Assembly: GCF_031157275.1 (NCBI RefSeq)
Contig: NZ_JAVIFW010000007.1
Location: 124,001 to 188,000 of the forward strand
Direction: 5' to 3'
Source of the DNA: Streptomyces sp. LHD-70
GTDB taxonomy: Bacteria > Actinomycetota > Actinomycetes > Streptomycetales > Streptomycetaceae
Length of the DNA: 64,000 nucleotides
In this document: in pieces, positions 15,883-23,940 of the stretch
How the letters are laid out: each line of letters opens with the position of its first letter
How positions within the stretch are numbered: position 1 is the first letter of the stretch
Made by a program: the position numbers and the translations under genes
Notes under the pieces: generated by a model
What the model was told of the DNA's origin: nothing
The model's input: only the letters and a program-made list of their open reading frames with translations
Database searches by the model: none

Positions 15883-17433
15883 GTGAACCCATCGCGTCTC
15901 GACCATGTCTCCTTCCGCCTCGACCCCAGCGACGACGTGGCCGTCGCCCGCGCCGACATCGCCCCCGGCGACCACCTGGACGACGACGGCCGCCTCGTCA
16001 CGGTCCCCGCACCCGTCCCCGCCGGACACAAGCTGGCAGTCCGGGGCATCGCCGAGGGCGCGCCGGTCCGCAAGTACGGCCAGGTCATCGGGTTCGCCTC
16101 CCGCCCCATCGAACCCGGCGACCATGTGCACACCCACAACCTCGTCTTCCGCCCCTTCGACCGCGACCACCGGACCGGCGTGGACGCGCGTCCCACCGAC
16201 CATGTGCCCGAGGCCGAGCGAGCCACCTTCGACGGGTACGTACGGGCCGACGGCCGGGTCGGCACCCGCAACTACCTGGCCGTCCTCACCACGGTCAACT
16301 GCTCCGCGACCGCGGCCCGCGCCATCGCCCGCCAGCTGGAGACCTCCGGCGTCCTGCGGCAGTACCCGGGCGTCGACGGGGTCGTGGCCCTGACCCACAC
16401 CCTGGGATGCGGCACGGCGGGCGCGGGCAACGAGGGGTTCGAGGTGCTGCGCCGCACCCTCACCGGCTACGCGCACCACCCCAACATCGCCGGACTCCTG
16501 GTCCTCGGCCTCGGCTGCGAGGTCAACCAGATACGCGACCTCGTCGACGGCTGGGGCCCCGCCGCCGACCGCCCCGTGCGGACCATGACCGTGCAGGAGC
16601 TGGGCGGCACCCGGCGCACGGTCGCCGCCGGTGTGGCCGCCCTGGAGGAGATGCTGCCGGCGGCCGGGGCGCTGCGCCGTGTGCCCGTCCCGGCGAGCGA
16701 GCTGATCCTCGCCATGGAGTGCGGCGGCTCGGACGCCTGGTCCGGTGTGACCGCCAATCCCGCGCTCGGCGCCGCCGCCGACCTGCTCGTACGCCACGGC
16801 GGAACGGCCGTGTTCGGCGAGACGACCGAGATCTACGGCGCCGAGCACCTGCTGACCCGCCGGGCGGTCAGCACCGAGGTCGGGGACAAGCTGCTGGACC
16901 GGATCCGCTGGTGGGAGAAGCAGGTTCAGGCCGACGGCAGCTCGATCGACAACAACCCCTCGCCCGGCAACAAGGCCGGAGGGCTCACCACCATCCTGGA
17001 GAAGTCCCTCGGAGCGGTCGCCAAGGGAGGGACCACCGCGCTGTGCGACGTCGTCCGCTACGCCGAGCCGATCACCGGGCGCGGCCTCGTCTTCATGGAC
17101 ACTCCCGGCTACGACCCGGTCAACGCCACCGGCATGGTGGCGGGCGGCGCCACCGTCCTCTGCTTCACCACGGGGCGCGGCTCCGCCTTCGGCTGCAAGC
17201 CCACGCCCAGCATCAAGCTGGCCACCAACACCCCGCTGTACGAGCGCATGCGCGACGACATGGACCTCGACTGCGGGCCCGTCGCCGACGGCACGTACAC
17301 CGTTCAGGAAATGGGGCGGCAGATCTTCGACCTGATCCTCGACGTCGCCTCCGGCCGCCGCCGCACGGCCAGCGAGGAACTCGGCTACGGCGACGAGGAG
17401 TTCGTGCCGTGGCAGCTGTCCACCACCCTGTGA
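15883..17433 (+). CDS. UxaA-family sugar-acid dehydratase (altronate/galactarate dehydratase type)
   Basis: The protein has 516 residues from a GTG. A short N-terminal SAF domain (about 1-90) is followed by the UxaA/GarD catalytic part. Motifs include HTLGCGTAGAGNEG near residue 170, VLGLGCEVNQI near 205, MECGGSDAWSGVTANPALG near 270 and GRGSAFGCKPTPSIK near 430, with Cys positions that bind the iron centre. The family removes water from sugar acids (altronate, galactarate and related) to give 2-keto-3-deoxy acids. The downstream FAH-family enzyme and semialdehyde dehydrogenase suggest a pentonate-type substrate rather than altronate. The exact sugar acid is open. Confidence 0.88.
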   Translation: MNPSRLDHVSFRLDPSDDVAVARADIAPGDHLDDDGRLVTVPAPVPAGHKLAVRGIAEGAPVRKYGQVIGFASRPIEPGDHVHTHNLVFRPFDRDHRTGVDARPTDHVPEAERATFDGYVRADGRVGTRNYLAVLTTVNCSATAARAIARQLETSGVLRQYPGVDGVVALTHTLGCGTAGAGNEGFEVLRRTLTGYAHHPNIAGLLVLGLGCEVNQIRDLVDGWGPAADRPVRTMTVQELGGTRRTVAAGVAALEEMLPAAGALRRVPVPASELILAMECGGSDAWSGVTANPALGAAADLLVRHGGTAVFGETTEIYGAEHLLTRRAVSTEVGDKLLDRIRWWEKQVQADGSSIDNNPSPGNKAGGLTTILEKSLGAVAKGGTTALCDVVRYAEPITGRGLVFMDTPGYDPVNATGMVAGGATVLCFTTGRGSAFGCKPTPSIKLATNTPLYERMRDDMDLDCGPVADGTYTVQEMGRQIFDLILDVASGRRRTASEELGYGDEEFVPWQLSTTL

Positions 17434-17471
17434 CCGCCCGTCCCGTGACCACCCCGGAAAGGAACCGATCC

Positions 17472-18455
17472 ATGACACAGACCCGGACGCCCCGGACCGA
17501 GCCCACGGCCCGCATCGTCAGGTACGCCGAGCGCGCGAGCGGCGACATCCGCGTCGGCGTACTGGTCGGCGGCACCGTGCGCCCGCTGCCCGGCCTGACG
17601 CGCCTGGCCGACCTGCTCGCCCTGCCGTTGAAGGAGATCAGGGCCCGCGTCGAGGACCCGGACGGGCGGGCGGCCGACGAGCAGGACATCGTCCTGCTGC
17701 CGCCCGGCGACGGCCGGATGGAGGTGTGGGCCTCCGGTGTGACCTACGAACGCTCCCGCGAAGCACGCGTGGAGGAGAGCAGCCAGGCCACGGTCTACGA
17801 GCAGGTCTACGACGCCGAGCGCCCGGAACTCTTCCTCAAGTCCGTGCCCTGGCGGGTCGTCACCGACCGCGAACCCATCGGCATCCGCGGCGACTCGGCC
17901 ATCGACGTACCCGAGCCGGAGCTTGCCGTCGTGGTCAACGCCCATGCCGAGATCGTCGGTTACACCGTCTGCAACGACGTCAGTTCCCGGCAGATCGAGG
18001 GTGACAACCCCCTCTATCTGCCCCAGGCGAAGATCTACGCCGGAAGCTGCGCGCTCGCGCCCGGCATCCGCCCCGCCTGGGAGCTGCCCGACGCCCACGA
18101 CCTGGACATCACCCTGTCCATCGACCGCCGAGGCACCGCCCTGTGGTCGGGCGCCACGTCGACCCGCCGGCTGCGTCGCCGGATCGAGTCCCTCGTGACC
18201 TGGCTGTTCCGCGAGGAGCACTTCCCGCACGGGGCCGTACTCGCCACCGGAACCGGACTCGTCCCCGACCTCGACATCACGCTGCGCCCCGGGGACGTCG
18301 TCCGCATCGGCATCACCGGGGTGGGGTCGCTGACCAACCCCGTCGTGGAGGGAAAGGGCGCCATGGAGTGGCTGCTCCACGCCACCGACTCCGTACTGAG
18401 CAGGGAGAACGTACGCAGCCGGGAGAACGTCCTCAGCAGGGAGAACGTCCGATGA
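17472..18455 (+). CDS. Fumarylacetoacetate hydrolase-family protein, probable 2-keto-3-deoxy-pentonate dehydratase
   Basis: The protein has 327 residues. The FAH fold is marked by WASGVTYERSREARVEES near residue 80, a GYTVCNDVSSRQIEG motif with metal-site Asp near 165, and GTGLVPDLDITLRPGDVV near 265. In non-phosphorylating pentose pathways, FAH-family enzymes of this kind dehydrate 2-keto-3-deoxy-arabinonate or -xylonate to 2-oxoglutarate semialdehyde. The two flanking genes supply the substrate and use the product. The C-terminus is odd: after the natural fold end, six residues (LSRENV/RSRENV) are repeated three times from an 18-bp DNA repeat, then Arg and stop. The stop overlaps the next ATG. 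Confidence 0.85.
   Translation: MTQTRTPRTEPTARIVRYAERASGDIRVGVLVGGTVRPLPGLTRLADLLALPLKEIRARVEDPDGRAADEQDIVLLPPGDGRMEVWASGVTYERSREARVEESSQATVYEQVYDAERPELFLKSVPWRVVTDREPIGIRGDSAIDVPEPELAVVVNAHAEIVGYTVCNDVSSRQIEGDNPLYLPQAKIYAGSCALAPGIRPAWELPDAHDLDITLSIDRRGTALWSGATSTRRLRRRIESLVTWLFREEHFPHGAVLATGTGLVPDLDITLRPGDVVRIGITGVGSLTNPVVEGKGAMEWLLHATDSVLSRENVRSRENVLSRENVR
18396..18449. repeat. Three tandem 18-bp repeats at the 3' end of the FAH-family gene
   Basis: Units at 18396-18413, 18414-18431 and 18432-18449 differ at only a few bases, sharing an AGC(A/C)GGGAGAACGT core. The period is six codons, so the reading frame and the overlap with the next gene are kept. Each unit also carries a GGGAGAA stretch, so the last copy doubles as the ribosome site for the dehydrogenase ATG at 18452. 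Confidence 0.9.
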
Positions 18456-19963
18456 CGAGCACCACAGCCGTCTCCGCCCCGGCGGACACCACGGCCGAAG
18501 ACGTCGACTCGGCTGCACGGCAGGCCGCCGCCGCTGCCCGGACCCTCGCCGGGCTCAGCCTGGACGACCGTGCCGCGATGCTGCGCGCGGTGGCCCGCGC
18601 CCTCGACGACGCCTGCGACGAGCTGGTCGACCTGGCGGGCGAGGAGACCGGACTCCCCGAGGCACGGTTGCGCGGCGAAGTGCGGCGTACGACCGGTCAG
18701 TTGCGCATGTTCGCCGACGTCGTCCTCGACGGCTCCCACCTCGATGCGGTCATCGACACCGCGGTGCCCGCGGCCGACGGTTCCTCCGCACCGCCGCAGC
18801 CGGACCTGCGCCGCGTTCTGATGCCCCTCGGGCCCGTCCTGGTCTTCGCGGCGAGCAACTTCCCCTTCGCGTTCGGCATCGCGGGCGGCGACACCGCCTC
18901 AGCACTCGCCGCCGGCTGCCCCGTCCTTGTCAAGGCACACCCCGGACACCCCCGCCTGGCCGCCAGGACCGCGGATCACATCGCCTCGGCCCTCGCCGGG
19001 TGCGGCGCACCGCCGGGAACCTTCGCGCTCATCGGCGGCCTCGACGCCGGCCGACGGGCACTGCAGCACCCGCGGATCAAGGCGGCCGCGTTCACCGGCT
19101 CCACCAGCGCCGGTCGCGCCCTGTTCGACCTCGCCTCCGCCCGCCCCGAACCCATCCCTTTCTTCGGGGAGTTGGGCAGCGTCAACCCCGTGTTCGTCAC
19201 TCCAGGTGCGGCGGCCGCCCGCGGGCCTCGGATCGCCGAGGAGTACGTCGCCTCCCTCACCCAGGGCGTCGGCCAGTTCTGCACCAAACCCGGTCTGCTG
19301 TTTCTGCCCGCAGGACACGGCCTGGACGAGCGGATCTCCGACGCCGTACGCCGGGTCGCGCCCGCGCGCATGCTCCACGAGGGCATCCACTCGGGCTTCA
19401 CCGAAGGCGTGCAGAGGCTGTCCGCCGTACCGGGAGTGCGCACCCTGGTCGCGGGCGCACCGGCACCAGCACCGACGGCGCGACCCACGGTCCTTTCCAC
19501 ATCCCTCGCGACCCTGCGCACCTACGCCGACCAGCTCCTCCCAGAGTGCTTCGGCCCGGTCTCACTCGTAGTCGAGTACGAGACGGAGTCCGAACTGGTG
19601 CCCTTCGCCGAGGAGTTGGAGGGCCAGCTCACCGCCACCCTCCACGCCGAGGACGACGAGGCCCCTCGCCTCACCGAACTCTCCGACGTGCTCGCCGACC
19701 GCGTCGGTCGCCTGGTGTGGAACGGCTGGCCGACCGGCGTCGCCGTGACCTCGGCGATGCACCACGGCGGCCCCTATCCGGCAACGACCGCACCACAGCA
19801 CACCTCGGTGGGAGCGACCGCGATCCGGCGCTTCCTGCGCCCGGTGTCCCACCAGTCCGCCCCGCAGCGCCTCCTGCCGCCCGCGCTGCGCGACCGCAAC
19901 ATCCTGGGAATCCCGCGCCGTATCAACGGCACACTCAGCACGAAGGACGTACCGCCCTCATAA
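18452..19963 (+). CDS. Aldehyde dehydrogenase, probable 2-oxoglutarate semialdehyde dehydrogenase
   Basis: The protein has 503 residues. It has the aldehyde dehydrogenase fold with FAASNFPFAFGIAGGDTASA near residue 135 and KAHPGHP near 160. The glycine motif is AAFTGSTSAGRALFD near 215, the general base Glu is in FFGELGSVNP near 240, and the nucleophile Cys is in GVGQFCTKPGL near 280. The SNFPFAF and GQFCTKPG variants mark the NADP-linked class that oxidises 2-oxoglutarate semialdehyde in sugar-acid, hydroxyproline and lysine degradation. It is coupled to the FAH-family dehydratase and completes conversion to 2-oxoglutarate. A strong hairpin follows the stop. Confidence 0.88.
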   Translation: MTSTTAVSAPADTTAEDVDSAARQAAAAARTLAGLSLDDRAAMLRAVARALDDACDELVDLAGEETGLPEARLRGEVRRTTGQLRMFADVVLDGSHLDAVIDTAVPAADGSSAPPQPDLRRVLMPLGPVLVFAASNFPFAFGIAGGDTASALAAGCPVLVKAHPGHPRLAARTADHIASALAGCGAPPGTFALIGGLDAGRRALQHPRIKAAAFTGSTSAGRALFDLASARPEPIPFFGELGSVNPVFVTPGAAAARGPRIAEEYVASLTQGVGQFCTKPGLLFLPAGHGLDERISDAVRRVAPARMLHEGIHSGFTEGVQRLSAVPGVRTLVAGAPAPAPTARPTVLSTSLATLRTYADQLLPECFGPVSLVVEYETESELVPFAEELEGQLTATLHAEDDEAPRLTELSDVLADRVGRLVWNGWPTGVAVTSAMHHGGPYPATTAPQHTSVGATAIRRFLRPVSHQSAPQRLLPPALRDRNILGIPRRINGTLSTKDVPPS

Positions 19964-19991
19964 CCACCGCACCGTGCAGCGGAGTTCAGTG

Positions 19992-20022
19992 CCGGCGCGC
20001 CCAGCCACATCGGGCGCGCCGG
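19992..20022 (+). terminator. Hairpin terminator of the sugar-acid operon
   Basis: An 11-bp perfect stem (CCGGCGCGCCC at 19992-20002 with its complement at 20012-20022) and a nine-base loop lie 29 bases after the dehydrogenase stop. There is no U-tract, as is usual in Streptomyces. Confidence 0.75.
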
Positions 20023-20265
20023 ACCCCGCAGCGAAGCTTCGCGGCTCGCCGGTACCGGATCGAGACCACACGATCGGGAGGTGCACAGCCGGCCGTTGCC
20101 GTTCTTGGGCACCCCTGCTCGTCCTCAACTGACTTCGCTCGGCCGCAAGTTGCTGTGGGAAGGACCGCCGGGCACACGCAAGCCCCAACACCCTGCCGAC
20201 GAATTCCAGGGGTGCCGGGGCTCACGCGCGGCGCTGATCTGAAAGGTCAGTGGCCCATATGTCCT
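20023..20265. other. Gene-free stretch after the operon terminator
   Basis: About 240 bases with no supported gene. Base composition is somewhat less GC-rich than around it and open frames are short. No repeat element or promoter could be recognised. Confidence 0.5.
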
Positions 20266-20709
20266 TCAGAGACGGCGCAGCCAGGAGGCCACTCCGTGCC
20301 CGAGGGCCAAGTAGATCACTGCCGGCAGGCCGAAGTTGAGGAGAACGCGAAGTCCTTCGACGTCCATCGTGAAGATGTCCTGTGCCCACCAGCCGAGCCA
20401 TTCGGCCGTGCCCTGCACGAACTCCACGAACGGGTTCCCGAGGTTGGCGTCGAGCAGGTAGAGCACGATCCACAGCCCCAGGAACCCGGCTGCGACATCA
20501 CCGATCGACTGGACGATGAGGGCGGTACGCCGCTGCCCGGAACCGTCTCGGGTACGTTCGCGGCGGGCCGGCCGGTCGGCGGGGTAGACCGGTTGCGGGG
20601 CCGGGGCCGGCGGGGAGTACGGCGCGTGGCCAGGGTGGGGGGCAGGTGCGTGGCCGTACGGGTCGGGGCCGTTGTGCGGCTGACGGGGCAGGGGGGTGGT
20701 GTCACTCAT
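20266..20709 (-). CDS. Small membrane protein of unknown function with Pro/His-rich N-terminus
   Basis: The protein has 147 residues. Residues 1-55 are rich in Pro, His and Tyr (PYGHAPAPHPGHAPYSPP) and lack hydrophobic segments, as in many Streptomyces proteins with a cytoplasmic disordered tail. Two hydrophobic helices follow (about 68-88 VAAGFLGLWIVLYLL and 118-140 LRVLLNFGLPAVIYLALG), with a tryptophan-rich link EWLGWWAQDIF between them. No enzyme motif is seen. It stands alone between an operon terminator and a gene-free region. It is most likely a conserved actinomycete membrane protein; function unknown. Confidence 0.75.
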   Translation of the reverse strand: MSDTTPLPRQPHNGPDPYGHAPAPHPGHAPYSPPAPAPQPVYPADRPARRERTRDGSGQRRTALIVQSIGDVAAGFLGLWIVLYLLDANLGNPFVEFVQGTAEWLGWWAQDIFTMDVEGLRVLLNFGLPAVIYLALGHGVASWLRRL

Positions 20710-21161
20710 GGGGGGACCAATCCGGCGTATTCACGCCTCGGATACAGAAGCTGAACCACGGCCGGCGACCCTCCCTCGGGCGACGACAGCAATGGCTCGA
20801 TTGCGGGCTCTGCCCGCACTGCCCTCTGCGCCACGGAACAACGCGTGCGTTACACAGGCCGGCCGTCCACCCGAGGCTCGGGTAAACGGGAGGGCACGTC
20901 GTGCACCTCTCACCGTTGCAGGGTGCGCACAACCGGGCCGCCACCCCCCACAGGAGACACCCCGGTTGTGCCACGAGCGGCTACTACGGAAGCCGCATTC
21001 CCTTCAGCGGCACACGGAATCAGAGCGTTACACCCCACACGGAGTGGGGCCGCAATCCCCGCACGTGAAGATCTGACGAAGGTCGCGCGGGCCCGCCACA
21101 CCCCACTCAGGCAGCGGTGACTGCGCCATCGGCGAAGGCGGCCGAGGGGCACCGCAGATGG
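20710..21161. other. 450-base gene-free region of lower GC
   Basis: No open frame here shows a domain, codon bias or a ribosome site. It lies upstream of the small membrane protein gene and downstream of the XRE-cupin gene, both on the minus strand. It contains two inverted repeats: the long stem at 20927-20971 and a shorter CCCCAC/GTGGGG stem at 21033-21049. The rest shows no recognisable element. Confidence 0.5.
20927..20971. terminator. 11-bp perfect stem-loop, terminator or structured RNA
   Basis: GCACAACCGGG (20927-20937) pairs perfectly with 20961-20971 around a 23-base loop. It could end transcription of the XRE-cupin gene, 190 bases downstream of its stop, or be part of a structured leader or small RNA. 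The large loop is unusual for a simple terminator. Confidence 0.4.
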
Positions 21162-21755
21162 TCAGAAGTTCCGCGGGGTCTCCGACCAGACGCAGACCGC
21201 CGGGACATCGCCCGGATTGTGGTAGCGGTGCGGGGTGGAGGACTCGAAGCTGACGCAGTCGCCGGGTTGCAGGGGGTAGTGCACCCCGTCGACCCAGTAG
21301 TCCAGCTCACCGCTCAGGAGGAGACCGACCTCTTCTCCGGTATGGGTGTGCGGGTGGTCGCCGGAGGAGGCTCCGGGCGCAACCTCCAAGATCATCATTT
21401 CGAGCCTGCCCTCGGGGCCGGGATTGAGGAGGCTGTAGGCGATCCCCTCCACTCCCGCCCTCGTGAGTTCCACCCGTTGATCGGGGCGCGTCAGTACGCG
21501 GCGTTCACGGTCGGCCGCTTGGAACAGCCGGCTGAGTGTGGTGCCGAGGGCTTCGACGATCGTGCGCAAGGTGTTGATGGTCGGGCTGTTGACGTCTCGT
21601 TCGACGTTGCTGAGGTAACTGCGGGACAAGCCGGTCCTCTCGGCGAGCTTCTCCAGCGTGAAACCCCTGTCGAGACGTTCCCGGCGGAGGAGTCGGCCGA
21701 TCCCGTCACTGTGCGGGGGGCCCGATGCGGCGGAACGGGGTGTGTCAGCGGACAC
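21162..21755 (-). CDS. XRE-family regulator with C-terminal cupin domain
   Basis: The protein has 197 residues. A helix-turn-helix (LEKLAERTGLSRSYLSNVER) lies near residues 35-55. The C-terminal half is a small cupin with the GDHPHTHTGEEVGLLLSG metal-type motif and PGDCVSFESSTPHRYHN. XRE-cupin proteins usually sense a small metabolite through the cupin and control the adjacent catabolic gene. Here that is the divergent amino-acid-type enzyme at 21883. I chose the GTG at 21755 because a GAAGGG ribosome site precedes it by seven bases; starts at 21770 and 21791 are open but have no such site. Confidence 0.85.
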   Translation of the reverse strand: MSADTPRSAASGPPHSDGIGRLLRRERLDRGFTLEKLAERTGLSRSYLSNVERDVNSPTINTLRTIVEALGTTLSRLFQAADRERRVLTRPDQRVELTRAGVEGIAYSLLNPGPEGRLEMMILEVAPGASSGDHPHTHTGEEVGLLLSGELDYWVDGVHYPLQPGDCVSFESSTPHRYHNPGDVPAVCVWSETPRNF

Positions 21756-21812
21756 GGTCGCACCCTTCATCCAGGAAACAGCACACAGCATCGATCATAG
21801 TGGTTGCCCGGG

Positions 21813-21854
21813 CCGTCTTGAATACAGTACGTTCCGTCTTGGATATAGGTCGCG
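21813..21854. promoter_or_regulatory. Two direct repeats spaced 21 bp, candidate XRE-cupin operators over the promoter
   Basis: CCGTCTTGAATACAG at 21813-21827 and CCGTCTTGGATATAG at 21834-21848 are direct repeats exactly 21 bases apart, two helical turns. TTGAAT (21819-21824) and GATATA (21842-21847), 17 bases apart, could be the -35 and -10 boxes for the enzyme gene at 21883. The operators would then cover the promoter itself. Confidence 0.55.
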
Positions 21855-21882
21855 GGCGACTGCCGTGGCCGATGGAGGATCA

Positions 21883-23046
21883 ATGAACCACGATGGCGCG
21901 ACACCCACCGGCCTGCCTGCCCGTGAGCTGCCTGCACTCCGGCTCAGCCTGCCTGCGCTGGAGCACAATGTCCGGCTCATGGCGGAGTGGTGCCGGAAGC
22001 AGAAGGTCGAGCTGTGCCCGCACATCAAGACCACCATGACGCGCCCCATCGTCGACCGGCAGATGGCCGCCGGCGCGTGGGGCGTCACGGTCGCCACCGT
22101 CAGGCAGGCCGAAATCGCCTTGGGGTGGGGGCTGCGTCGCCTCATCATCGCCAACCAGGTGATCCACCGCTCCGACCTCACCGTCGTCCGGCGATGGCTC
22201 GACCAGGATCCCGAGCTTGAGCTGTACTGCTTCGTGGACTCAAGCACAGGCCTTGACCTCGCGCGGTCGGCCATGGACGGCGTACGCAATCCCCTGCGCG
22301 TCCTCATCGACGTCGGTGCGCAAGGAGGCCGAACCGGGGTACGGGACATCGCAGCGGCATACGAACTCGGCGTGGACGTCGCCAAGGCTTCGCCGGGACT
22401 GCTCCTGGCCGGCGTCGCGGGATACGAAGGCATCCGACCCAACCGCCGGGACGCCGCGACGACGGCAGACGTCGACGCCCACTGCCGCAGCGCGATCGAA
22501 GCCTTCCAGAAGCTGACACCGGTGCTCCAGACGGAACGGCCCCTCTTCAGCATGGGCGGCTCCGCCTTCCCCGACCGAGTCGTCCACTCCCTCCGGGAGC
22601 TCCTGGAGGGAACCGACGGCCGGCCGGTGGTACCCGTCCTGCGGTCGGGCTGCTACGTCACACACGACCACGGCACGTACGAACACGTCTCACCGCTGCC
22701 AGGGTTGAGGGCCGCCCTGACCGTCCGGACGGTCGTGCTCTCCACCCCTGAACCGGGACGGGCCGTCGTCGGCGCCGGAAAGCGTGAACTCCCCTATGAC
22801 GCGGGACTGCCGGTCCTCATCGGCGCCCACGACGCACAGGGAGCGCCGCGGCCTGCCGCCAAGGCCACCGCGACTCAGATCTTCGACCATCACCTGGTAC
22901 TCACCGACACGCACGGTCTGCAGGTGGGCGACGAGGTCGACCTCGGCATCTCCCACCCGTGCTCGGCCTTCGACCGGTGGCCCGACCTCGGCGTGGTCGA
23001 CACCGAAGGCCGCCTCCTTGGCGTGTGGCATCCGCAGTTCCGGTGA
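21883..23046 (+). CDS. PLP-dependent D-threonine aldolase/D-serine dehydratase-like enzyme
   Basis: The protein has 387 residues. It has an alanine-racemase-type barrel with the PLP Lys in CPHIKTTMTRP near residue 50 and a C-terminal D-serine dehydratase-like beta domain ending in the metal motif ISHPCSAFDRW near 365, where His and Cys bind the cofactor metal. The family cleaves or dehydrates D-beta-hydroxy amino acids; related members act on D-threonine, D-serine or 3-hydroxyaspartate. The GSA(F) and GCYVTHDHGTYEH segments also fit. It is divergent from an XRE-cupin regulator with paired operators, so it is probably inducible. A strong hairpin follows. Confidence 0.85.
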   Translation: MNHDGATPTGLPARELPALRLSLPALEHNVRLMAEWCRKQKVELCPHIKTTMTRPIVDRQMAAGAWGVTVATVRQAEIALGWGLRRLIIANQVIHRSDLTVVRRWLDQDPELELYCFVDSSTGLDLARSAMDGVRNPLRVLIDVGAQGGRTGVRDIAAAYELGVDVAKASPGLLLAGVAGYEGIRPNRRDAATTADVDAHCRSAIEAFQKLTPVLQTERPLFSMGGSAFPDRVVHSLRELLEGTDGRPVVPVLRSGCYVTHDHGTYEHVSPLPGLRAALTVRTVVLSTPEPGRAVVGAGKRELPYDAGLPVLIGAHDAQGAPRPAAKATATQIFDHHLVLTDTHGLQVGDEVDLGISHPCSAFDRWPDLGVVDTEGRLLGVWHPQFR

Positions 23047-23075
23047 CCTCGCCGGCTTCGCTCGCGACGATCAGT

Positions 23076-23109
23076 CAGCCACGGCGGCGCGAAAGCGCCG
23101 TCGTGGCTG
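23076..23109 (+). terminator. Strong hairpin terminator with GAAA tetraloop
   Basis: A 15-bp stem (23076-23090 with 23095-23109, one G-T wobble) closed by GAAA lies 30 bases after the stop of the D-threonine-aldolase-like gene. It is the clearest factor-independent-type hairpin in the window. Confidence 0.88.
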
Positions 23110-23237
23110 CTGAGTTGTGGACCGTGAACGCGACCGTGCCAGGGAGATAGCGGTCCTCCGACTCCGCCAGCGGCTCGGTGTGCGAGATCGCATCGGGCTC
23201 CAGGGCGGCGATCATGGCACCGATCTGCTCGGGGTAG

Positions 23238-23444
23238 ATGGTCCGCTCGATCATGATCGGCACGCGCGACGATCACCCGAACGACTTCGGCAGCATGCCG
23301 CGCACCCAACTCGTCGGCCCACACGAAAAGGCCGTCCTGACATGGCCCACGGAAAGCGGACGATACGACGTGACCGTCACCACCGACGGTGACATGGCCT
23401 TCGCCCAGCGGTACGCGGGAACGGTGCATGCCCCCATGAGTTAG
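23238..23444 (+). pseudogene. Possible remnant of a phospholipase C C-terminal domain
   Basis: A 68-codon frame ends in GRYDVTVTTDGDMAFAQRY followed by AGTVHA, resembling the last beta strands of the repeated C-terminal domain in actinomycete phosphocholine-specific phospholipases C (the YDLTVT...FxRRFAG pattern). No catalytic domain or signal peptide is present upstream and no ribosome site is evident. It is probably a fragment left by a deletion. The similarity is from memory and short, so this could also be chance coding-like sequence. Confidence 0.35.
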
Positions 23445-23605
23445 CCGAAGTCCGCGAAACGCCATGGCTCGCGACGGCCGGTCCGCATCCAAGCCCATCC
23501 ACCTTCAACACGGCCCTGCCGCACCAAGACGCCGTAAGCCATGGTCGGTTGGGGTGCGCAAAGCGGCCCTGTACCCATACCTCCGGGTCTCCGTCCCGCC
23601 CCGCC
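23445..23605. other. Gene-free gap
   Basis: Together with 23110-23237 this makes up the rest of a 560-base stretch (23047-23605) that holds only a terminator and a possible gene fragment. Nothing else is seen. Confidence 0.5.
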
Positions 23606-23800
23606 TCACGGCTTGAGGTCGCTGACGATCTCCGCCGTGGCCGACAGGCCGTTCTGGATGGTCGGCGCCATGCTCGTGCTCGCGAGATAGAAGCCGAGCA
23701 GCACGCAGACGATCGCGTGCGAGAGCTTCAGGGCGCCGTTCCGCAGGAACACCACCGTGAGGATGATCAGCAGCAGGACTACGGAAACCGAAATGGCCAT
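23606..23800 (-). CDS. Small two-helix membrane protein of unknown function
   Basis: The protein has 64 residues. The start is the ATG at 23800, preceded by GGAGGAGG at the right distance; the longer frame to 23839 lacks a site. Two hydrophobic helices (ISVSVVLLLIILTVVFL at 3-19 and HAIVCVLLGFYLAST at 28-42) flank a short basic loop RNGALKLSH. A polar tail TIQNGLSATAEIVSDLKP follows. Short proteins of this shape are common near actinomycete integrative elements and in chromosomes. No integrase or transfer gene is nearby, so no function is proposed. Confidence 0.7.
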   Translation of the reverse strand: MAISVSVVLLLIILTVVFLRNGALKLSHAIVCVLLGFYLASTSMAPTIQNGLSATAEIVSDLKP

Positions 23801-23940
23801 CGGGGAAACCTCCTCCGCCACGTCAACTCCGTGGCTCACGGCGGCCAGTGTGGCGGAGCGAGGGTGCCCTCCAGGCGAGTGACATGTCCCCCGAACGTGT
23901 AATGACTGCGCGTGACGGGGCCCTGCGGAGGCCGTCCGCC

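Noticed and set aside
14839..17478. 879-codon minus-strand open frame across the transporter and UxaA genes
   Set aside because: Low-complexity Gly/Glu/Arg-rich translation with no domain; the plus-strand genes have clear families and codon bias.
23075..23263. Minus-strand 62-codon frame with VAFTVHNSA, like a phospholipase segment
   Set aside because: It overlaps the terminator hairpin and is on the opposite strand to the better PLC-like fragment; one of the two must be chance.
23606..23800. Small membrane protein considered as a plasmid spread (Spd) protein of an integrative element
   Set aside because: No integrase, replication or TraB gene nearby; the resemblance is only in size and hydrophobicity.
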